In this document: positions 5,680 to 10,201 of the stretch, one piece after another
How the letters are laid out: each line of letters opens with the position of its first letter
Numbering within the stretch: position 1 is the stretch's first letter
Origin: an uncultured bacterium
GTDB taxonomy: Bacteria > Verrucomicrobiota > Lentisphaeria > Oligosphaerales > Oligosphaeraceae
Assembly: GCA_900548225.1 (NCBI GenBank)
Contig: URJM01000066.1
Span: forward strand, 1 to 10,201
Reading direction: 5' to 3'
DNA: 10,201 nucleotides
Position numbers and translations under genes: made by a program
Notes under the pieces: model-generated
Told to the model about the DNA's origin: nothing
The model's input: only the letters and a program-made list of their open reading frames with translations
Database searches by the model: none

Positions 5680-6658
5680 GCAGCTTACAAACGACCTCAC
5701 CTGGTCAGTTTCCCGGGCCAGGCTCTTCCGTTCCTGCCAAAGGGCATACTACTACCAGTACTACGGGGCATGGGGAGGATGGGACGCCAATGCGCCAGAA
5801 CGCACCAGGCACCTCTATGCCCTCAAGCAGATGACGAGCTTCCCCCTCTGGGCAGGAAGCATCGTCCACGAAGTCGTCCGCGATGCGCTGATGCACTGCC
5901 GTTCGACCCATTTCATGCCCACTGCCGGGGAGCTTCAGGAGAATGCCCGTCGGCGCCTCAACGAGGGGTGGCTCCAGTCGCGCAAGCAGCTCTGGAAGTC
6001 CGACCCGAAGCGCAACACCAATCTCTTCGAGCATTACTACGCCGAGGAAGGCATCCAGGTCCCGCAGGAGGAAATCAACGCCTTGAAGACAAAGGTCTTC
6101 GACGCACTGGAGGGCTTCCGCAACTGCGAGCTCGCGGATCTTCTGCCGGGGCTCGAGGAGTGGCGCTGGGGCGACGTGGACCTCCTCACAAGCTTTGTCG
6201 CAGGGGAACTCCCCGCAAGCGGCAACGCCCCGAAACTCCCGATCAAGGTCTGGTGCGCACTGGACTTCTCATATCTCGGACACGATGATAAACTCCATAT
6301 CATCGACTGGAAGACCGGCGGCGAACACAGGGAGGAACTCAGAATCCAGCTGGCGTGCTATGCGCTCTACGCCATGAAGACCAAGGGGACGCCACTTGAG
6401 AAGATTTCGCTGGAGGGCGTGTTCCTGAACGACGGCGGGCGCACCAGCACATACGAAATCTCCACGGACACAATCATGGCAGCACAGGAGCAGATGCTTG
6501 TCAGCGCCGGCGCAATGAGGGCGAAACTCCGCGATCCGCTGCAAAACATCGCAGACGAGGAGGACTTCCCGTGCAATGGATGCGGGGAGAACTGCGGACG
6601 ATGCCCCTTCCAGGAGGTCTGCCCCGCCGCACTCGGCGGAAACCAGGAATTTTTCTGA
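5672..6658 (+). CDS. PD-(D/E)XK nuclease, RecB/Cas4-like, with probable Fe-S cysteines
   Basis: This 328-residue protein carries the RecB-type nuclease motifs in order: 'WSVSRARLFRSCQRAYYYQYY' region (11-31), His66 in AGSIVHEVV, Asp198 in CALDFSY, Asp212 and Lys214 in IIDWKTG, and the QxxxY motif (Gln226, Tyr230 in QLACYALYA). In AddB and Cas4 an Fe-S cluster is held by one cysteine before the nuclease core and three after it. Here Cys22 (in SCQRAYYY) is the matching early cysteine, and five cysteines lie at the C terminus (301, 304, 308, 311, 317), of which 308/311/317 have the C-x2-C-x5-C spacing. No helicase domain is present. The likely activity is metal-dependent single-strand DNA cleavage; the biological role is unknown. 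No CRISPR array or cas gene is nearby, so calling it Cas4 is unwarranted. Confidence 0.88.
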   Translation: MSRQLTNDLTWSVSRARLFRSCQRAYYYQYYGAWGGWDANAPERTRHLYALKQMTSFPLWAGSIVHEVVRDALMHCRSTHFMPTAGELQENARRRLNEGWLQSRKQLWKSDPKRNTNLFEHYYAEEGIQVPQEEINALKTKVFDALEGFRNCELADLLPGLEEWRWGDVDLLTSFVAGELPASGNAPKLPIKVWCALDFSYLGHDDKLHIIDWKTGGEHREELRIQLACYALYAMKTKGTPLEKISLEGVFLNDGGRTSTYEISTDTIMAAQEQMLVSAGAMRAKLRDPLQNIADEEDFPCNGCGENCGRCPFQEVCPAALGGNQEFF

Positions 6659-6688
6659 CAGCCAACAAGCCAAATACATCCCACGGAC

Positions 6689-7135
6689 ATGAAGGAAAAA
6701 CTTGACGAACACTGCGTCTTCTGCAAGATTCTCGCAGGGGATATTCCCGCCGCAAAGGTATACGAGGACGACAAGGTGCTTGCATTCCTGGACATCGCGC
6801 CATTCAACTTCGGCCATACGCTGGTGATTCCAAAGGCACACTGCCACGGGCTGAGCGACATGCCCGGGGAATACCGCGACGCGCTCTTCGCGGCGGCGGC
6901 AAAAATCGCCCCCGCGGTCCTGAGGGTCACAGGCGCCACAGGATTCAACCTCCTCCTTAACAACGGCTCCGTCGCAGGACAGGAAGTCCCGCACGCCCAT
7001 CTCCATATCATCCCGAGATTCGTCGACGACAAGGTGCTGCTCGGCGCCTCCCAGAAGAAATACGAGGGAGAGGAGCTCGACGAAATGAAGGAGAAGATCC
7101 AGGCGAAGATTGCCGCCCGCGAAGAGGGCGCATAG
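6689..7135 (+). CDS. HIT-family nucleotide hydrolase/transferase
   Basis: The 148 residues contain a complete histidine-triad domain. The active-site motif HAHLHIIPR (102-110, His102/104/106) gives the family its name, with 'FGHTLVIPKAH' (41-51) and the nucleotide-contacting 'FNLLLNNG' (86-93) upstream. Cys9 and Cys12 in CVFCKI together with His51 are the usual zinc site of the bacterial Hit/HinT branch. Such proteins hydrolyse AMP-lysine-like phosphoramidates or adenylylated intermediates; the true substrate here is not readable from sequence. The C-terminal 25 residues are a charged helix (EGEELDEMKEKIQAKIAARE), longer than in minimal HinT. It lies 30 bases after the nuclease gene with no clear Shine-Dalgarno. 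Confidence 0.93.
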   Translation: MKEKLDEHCVFCKILAGDIPAAKVYEDDKVLAFLDIAPFNFGHTLVIPKAHCHGLSDMPGEYRDALFAAAAKIAPAVLRVTGATGFNLLLNNGSVAGQEVPHAHLHIIPRFVDDKVLLGASQKKYEGEELDEMKEKIQAKIAAREEGA

Positions 7136-7162
7136 TTGCACCGCCAGGAATCGAACCTCCGG
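7136..7162 (-). other. Possible tRNA/tmRNA 3'-end remnant (T-arm plus acceptor strand)
   Basis: On the minus strand the 35-base gap between two genes reads CCGGAGGTTCGATTCC followed by TGGCGGTGCAA. The 11 bases at 7157-7147 (GGTTCGATTCC) fit the T-loop/B-box consensus of tRNA and tmRNA genes exactly, with a seven-base TTCGATT loop. The stem closes for three pairs, then shows two G-G mismatches (GGAGG against CCTGG). The acceptor-like 3' strand CGGTGCA follows, without an encoded CCA. No partner for the acceptor strand, D arm or anticodon arm is found in the 75 bases upstream, which are the start of the Minf_1886-family gene. So it is at best a 3' fragment, for example an old integration scar, and could be chance. 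Confidence 0.4.
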
Positions 7163-7170
7163 TAGACGCG

Positions 7171-7602
7171 ATGAACTCCAATACGCCATTCTTTCCAGTA
7201 GACGACAACGACCAGGACGTGTACGCCTACCGCCTGGCCGCACAGAACGACCCCCGGTACAGGCCGGCGGCTTTCTGCTTCGTCCACTATTGCCTGAAAA
7301 TCCTCATGCGCAACATGGAACCAGGCAAGCACGCCAGCTGCAAGATGCTCTGCGGCGCAGTCGTCGAAACCGCAAAGCGGGATTTCGGCGCATTCGCACT
7401 CGACATCCTCAATACATGGGGCATCCACGAGACAATCGACCTGGGAAACATCGTCTACGCACTCAAGGAGATGAATCTCGTGGCAACATCCAAGGACGAC
7501 AGCCTGGCATCATTCGTCGACCTCTTTCCGTTTAAGAAGGCATTCAGGCCGCCCCCCATATCCGAAAAGCCGCAATCGTGGAGCGACCTCACGGACGTTT
7601 GA
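7171..7602 (+). CDS. Minf_1886 family protein (TIGR04138), function unknown
   Basis: The 143-residue protein matches, by recall, the conserved PVC-superphylum family. The N-terminal part has NDPRY (26-30) and a helical stretch with FVHYCLKIL (37-45). The distinctive core is 'DFGAFALDILNTWGIHETIDLGNIVYALKEM' (71-101; family form roughly 'FG..A..VL..WGI..T.D.G.IV..L'), followed by a stretch ending in Phe-Asp/Phe-Lys and 'KAF'. It has no signal peptide or membrane segment, so it is presumably cytoplasmic. Four cysteines (36, 41, 57, 61) are present, but I cannot say whether they bind metal. No biochemical role is established that I know of. The gene starts 35 bases after the HIT gene, just past the tRNA-like fragment, and its TGA is followed by a 61-base gap. 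Confidence 0.8.
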   Translation: MNSNTPFFPVDDNDQDVYAYRLAAQNDPRYRPAAFCFVHYCLKILMRNMEPGKHASCKMLCGAVVETAKRDFGAFALDILNTWGIHETIDLGNIVYALKEMNLVATSKDDSLASFVDLFPFKKAFRPPPISEKPQSWSDLTDV

Positions 7603-7631
7603 GGGCAACGGCCTTTTCCGGCATCATCTTC

Positions 7632-7639
7632 TATATACA
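7632..7639 (+). promoter_or_regulatory. Weak candidate -10 element before the 449-residue gene
   Basis: TATATACA in the 61-base gap 7603-7663, about 25 bases before the ATG at 7664. It matches a sigma-70 -10 box at 4 of 6 positions, and no -35 lies at normal spacing (TTGAGG at 7599-7604 is 27 bases away). The surrounding CATCTTCTATATAC resembles GTCTTTATATAC in the divergent region near 4862, which is the main reason to record it. Confidence 0.25.
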
Positions 7640-7663
7640 TAACATCTTTACTTGCAACAACTT

Positions 7664-9013
7664 ATGAACATAGATACCATCAATGCGGATGCACCCGTGG
7701 AAATCATCCACCCGACTGCATCCTGGCGCCTCCGCTATGAACCTGGCAAGGCATTCGGCCCTGAATCCCTTGAATCCCAGGGCGCCCGGCTCCTCGGCAG
7801 CGTCTATTGCGCCATTGACGGGGTTCGTGACTACGAGGCGCTTGCCTCGGGGAAGGTGCGCCATTTCCACAAGGGTGGCATAGCCGTCTTCGAGGGCGAG
7901 GGGACATGGGGCGGCGGTGTCGCGGCGCGTCTTCGCCAGAGCCAGAAGGTTTCGGCCAACACCTGCCGCATGACCTACGACCTGGACTGGCCCAAGGCCT
8001 CGAGCCTTAAGACTGGGCTGGAGATTGGCAGCGTCCAGCTTCCCGGTGCCTGGAAACGCTATTTCCTGGTGGAGCCGGGCATTTCCAAGATTCTCTGGCA
8101 TGAAATCCCCGAGAATTTCAAGGGCGAGACCCTCTCTCCCATTCCCGCGGCAATTGTCCTTGAGGACAAGGACGGGCGGCGCGTCGAATGGGGTCTTGGC
8201 GACGACCTGTGGCGTTGGGCGAAGGGGCTCAACGGCGAATTCCTCCATGCCACGGGGCGGCTTGTCCTTTCCCTGGGCGAAAACGGGCTCTCAATCCGCA
8301 GGTTTGTCTCCTTCTGCGACCCTGAAGCCGAGGCGAAGGCCGCCGAGGCGCTGAAGGCCAGCGACCCCAGGTTCTGCGCAGTCGACATGTCGGGCATCTT
8401 CGGAGGCGAATCCGGGGAATCCCCTGACGGGGAGCCCTCCGCGCCCAAGGTCAAGGAGGTTCCCGTCTCCCAGCCCGACCCGCGCCGGTATCGCTTCGGT
8501 GCGTATTTTGCGTGGAGCGATCCCATGCTTGCGTCCAAGGAGGGGCTCGACGGCGCCGTGCCTGTGGAGATTGACCCCAAGGCAGGAGTGCCGAGAAGAA
8601 CTCTTGAGGCGCTTGGCAAAGCACCACGCCTGGAAATCGACCTGGCGACGCTTCCCGTTGAATCCAACGCACGCCACACACATGGCGCCCTGCCCTGCTG
8701 GGAGAGCCGAAACACCCAGGGCGCCTACAGGAGACTCATCAGGCAGATCAACGACTACTCCCGCGAGGGACTCCTCGTCCTCAGGAACATGACTCCATCC
8801 TGGTGCGACGTCGGCTCCCATGTGAGCCGGCACGGCGAAACCCCACACTGGGATCTTCCCGCGATTCTGGAGACCATGGCATGGACGCGCCAGGCGCTTG
8901 CCCCAGGGTGGAGGATTGCCGTCCCCCAGGAGGGCGTCTGGAGTGAACTGCCGTCCCTTTCGGCGCTCGGCGCACCATCCGGCTTCAGAAACGAAGACCT
9001 GCCAGAAAAATAG
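7664..9013 (+). CDS. Unrecognised 449-residue cytoplasmic protein
   Basis: I do not recognise a family. There is no signal peptide or membrane helix. It reads as two domains. Residues 1-240 are rich in short beta-strand patterns, Gly and Trp ('HFHKGGIAVFEGEGTWGGG' 67-85, 'GRRVEWGLGDDLWRWAKG' 171-188, LVLSLGENGLSIRRFV 200-215), suggesting a beta-sandwich-like fold. A Gly/Ser/Pro/Glu-rich linker covers about 247-272. Residues 273-449 are mixed, with a His-rich spot 'NARHTHGALPCWESRN' (335-350), a helix around 355-375, and 'SHVSRHGETPHWDLP' (385-399). Histidines 338, 340, 386, 390 and 395 could in principle bind metal, but that is speculation. The ATG at 7664 is preferred; a TTG four codons earlier (7652) is possible. 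It ends 9 bases before the methyltransferase gene, hinting at shared expression. Confidence 0.8.
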   Translation: MNIDTINADAPVEIIHPTASWRLRYEPGKAFGPESLESQGARLLGSVYCAIDGVRDYEALASGKVRHFHKGGIAVFEGEGTWGGGVAARLRQSQKVSANTCRMTYDLDWPKASSLKTGLEIGSVQLPGAWKRYFLVEPGISKILWHEIPENFKGETLSPIPAAIVLEDKDGRRVEWGLGDDLWRWAKGLNGEFLHATGRLVLSLGENGLSIRRFVSFCDPEAEAKAAEALKASDPRFCAVDMSGIFGGESGESPDGEPSAPKVKEVPVSQPDPRRYRFGAYFAWSDPMLASKEGLDGAVPVEIDPKAGVPRRTLEALGKAPRLEIDLATLPVESNARHTHGALPCWESRNTQGAYRRLIRQINDYSREGLLVLRNMTPSWCDVGSHVSRHGETPHWDLPAILETMAWTRQALAPGWRIAVPQEGVWSELPSLSALGAPSGFRNEDLPEK

Positions 9014-9022
9014 CGACGTGCA

Positions 9023-9871
9023 ATGCCAGAAAGAGACAGGCAATACCAATTTCTAGACGCGGGCGGCGGGCGCAAGCTTGAACGCTTCGGCGAATGGATC
9101 CTGGAGCGCCCATGCGCACAGGCCGTGTGGGCGCCACAACACAGGGAACTCTGGCGCGAGGCGGACGCATCCTTCTCCCGCGACCGCGGCGCACACTGGG
9201 AATTCCGTTCCCCCCGTGTGAAGAACGGCTGGATGTGCGAACTCGGAGGACTCTCCTTCATTCTCAAGCCTACCGACTTCGGCCACGTGGGCATCTTCCC
9301 CGAGCATCTGCTTGGATGGCGCCTTGCGGAGGAGTCCATTGCCGCCGCTCTTCCAAGACGCCTCTCGATTCTCAACCTCTTCGCCTATTCCGGCGGGGCG
9401 ACACTTGCCTGCGCCAAGGCGGGGGCGGAGGTCTGCCACCTGGACGCATCCAGGAAGATGACCGACTGGGCACGGGACAATGCAAATGCCAACCATCTCC
9501 AGGACGCGCCTGTCAGGTGGATTGTAGACGATGTCACGAAATTCCTGAACAGGGAAATCAGACGGGGCAGGAAATATGACGGAATCATCCTCGACCCGCC
9601 CAGCTTTGGACGCGGCACAAGCAAGGAACTCTTCCAAATCGACCAATGCATGCTCGAGCTGCTGGATCTCTGCCGGCAATGCCTCTCCGACACCCCCTCC
9701 TTCGTCCTGCTGACCTGCCATACGCCGGGATACACGCCGCTCGTCCTATCACATCTCGCAGCGCAGTCCTTTCCAAAGGGCGAAATCAAGACGGGCGAGA
9801 TGATACTGCCTGTGGCGGGCAATGCCCTTGCCGTCCCCTCGGGCGCATACGCATTCTGGCAGCCAAAGTGA
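9023..9871 (+). CDS. SAM-dependent methyltransferase, RlmI/RlmK-like
   Basis: This 282-residue class I Rossmann methyltransferase is of the COG1092 type (relatives of RlmI, the 23S rRNA m5C methyltransferase). An N-terminal part of about 75 residues carries 'GGGRKLERFGEWILERP' (14-30), typical of this subgroup. Then come 'FGHVGIFPEH' (86-95), SAM motif I LNLFAYSGGAT (117-127), acidic Asp141 in HLDAS (motif II), Asp170 in VDD, and catalytic motif IV DPPSFGRG (191-198). There is no N-terminal PUA domain and the protein is over 100 residues shorter than E. coli RlmI, so the target RNA may differ. A cysteine in LLTCHTP lies where m5C enzymes of this type have a catalytic candidate, which I note without certainty. 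No strong Shine-Dalgarno precedes the ATG. Confidence 0.88.
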   Translation: MPERDRQYQFLDAGGGRKLERFGEWILERPCAQAVWAPQHRELWREADASFSRDRGAHWEFRSPRVKNGWMCELGGLSFILKPTDFGHVGIFPEHLLGWRLAEESIAAALPRRLSILNLFAYSGGATLACAKAGAEVCHLDASRKMTDWARDNANANHLQDAPVRWIVDDVTKFLNREIRRGRKYDGIILDPPSFGRGTSKELFQIDQCMLELLDLCRQCLSDTPSFVLLTCHTPGYTPLVLSHLAAQSFPKGEIKTGEMILPVAGNALAVPSGAYAFWQPK

Positions 9872-9876
9872 CAAGC

Positions 9877-10201
9877 ATGCCGGCGGAAGAGCCCTCCATC
9901 ACGGAATACCCCTGGGAAGACGCGACGATGCGGCGCCTGGCCGTCGGCGGAATCATCGGAACCCTCGCGGCGGCCTTCGTCATCATGTTCGGCTGGAAGG
10001 CGCTCCCCTGCAGGTTGAATGGAAGCGCCATGTATGCGTTCAACATCCTGCTGCCGCCAACAGCTACATTCCTGGGAATGTGGCTTGCGACGCTGAGGGA
10101 GCCGCCACGCCATGTCATCTCACTCGTCTTCAGGAATGACTGCACACTCTCCGTGTACGCAAGAGTCCTGCTGGCTTTTCTCCTCGCGGCGGTTCTCTGG
10201 G
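9877..10201 (+). CDS. Multi-pass membrane protein, N-terminal part (cut by window edge)
   Basis: An open frame from ATG at 9877 runs 108 codons to the window edge without a stop, so the gene is incomplete only because the window ends. It begins MPAEEPSITEYPWEDATMRR, an acidic cytoplasmic-looking tail. Three hydrophobic segments follow: about 21-40 (LAVGGIIGTLAAAFVIMFGW), about 54-73 (YAFNILLPPTATFLGMWLAT) and about 95-108 (VYARVLLAFLLAAVLW), the last cut short. It starts 5 bases after the methyltransferase stop. An in-frame GTG at 9868 would overlap that stop by 4 bases (GTGA) and is an equally good start. The family cannot be named from this fragment. Confidence 0.7.
   Translation, partial: MPAEEPSITEYPWEDATMRRLAVGGIIGTLAAAFVIMFGWKALPCRLNGSAMYAFNILLPPTATFLGMWLATLREPPRHVISLVFRNDCTLSVYARVLLAFLLAAVLW

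Noticed and set aside
5672..6658. Cas4 of a CRISPR adaptation module
   Set aside because: No repeats of CRISPR type and no cas1, cas2 or other cas genes in the window; only the fold and cysteine layout resemble Cas4.
6269..7428. Long minus-strand open frames (up to 353 codons)
   Set aside because: Antisense to the nuclease, HIT and Minf_1886-family genes, each of which has family motifs in the plus strand.

Overview
The window is a compact, GC-rich bacterial stretch with little intergenic DNA. A small protein at 7171-7602 matches, from memory, the Minf_1886 family (TIGR04138), which is typical of Planctomycetes, Verrucomicrobia and Lentisphaerae. Together with the GC-rich codon use and mostly weak ribosome binding sites, this points to the PVC superphylum. 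Kiritimatiellota or Lentisphaerota is my guess, but no rRNA or strong marker is present to settle it.

Layout: two divergent gene runs leave a 187-base control region at 4755-4941. The leftward (minus) run reads, in order of transcription: an unrecognised lipoprotein (4754-3699), a secreted parvulin-type peptidyl-prolyl isomerase (3600-2482), the tRNA adenosine deaminase tadA (2470-1976), the cell-shape gene mreC (1946-1101) and a lipoprotein resembling an ABC transporter substrate-binding protein (1108-194). The rightward (plus) run reads: RNase PH (4942-5679), a single-domain PD-(D/E)XK nuclease with a Cas4/AddB-like cysteine set (5672-6658), a HIT-family protein (6689-7135), the Minf_1886-family protein (7171-7602), an unrecognised 449-residue protein (7664-9013), an RlmI-like SAM-dependent methyltransferase (9023-9871) and the start of a membrane protein that runs off the right edge (9877 onward).

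The left run mixes envelope functions (two lipoproteins, a folding factor, MreC) with a tRNA editing enzyme. The right run leans towards nucleic acid processing: tRNA 3' trimming, a nuclease and a probable RNA methyltransferase. Genes are tightly packed. Two junctions have the same form, an 8-base stop/start overlap ATGASTAG, which suggests translational coupling.

Non-coding content of note: bases 1-197 form a repetitive, hairpin-rich element with a 39-base direct repeat (36/39 identical), a 10-base tandem unit and three consecutive, partly competing stem-loops. The 35-base gap at 7136-7170 holds, on the minus strand, what looks like the 3' end of a tRNA or tmRNA gene (T-loop box plus acceptor-like bases) with no 5' part. 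I found no CRISPR array, insertion sequence, complete RNA gene or clear defence system. The most novel candidates are the Fe-S-type nuclease coupled to rph, the tRNA-like fragment, the left-edge repeat and the 449-residue protein.
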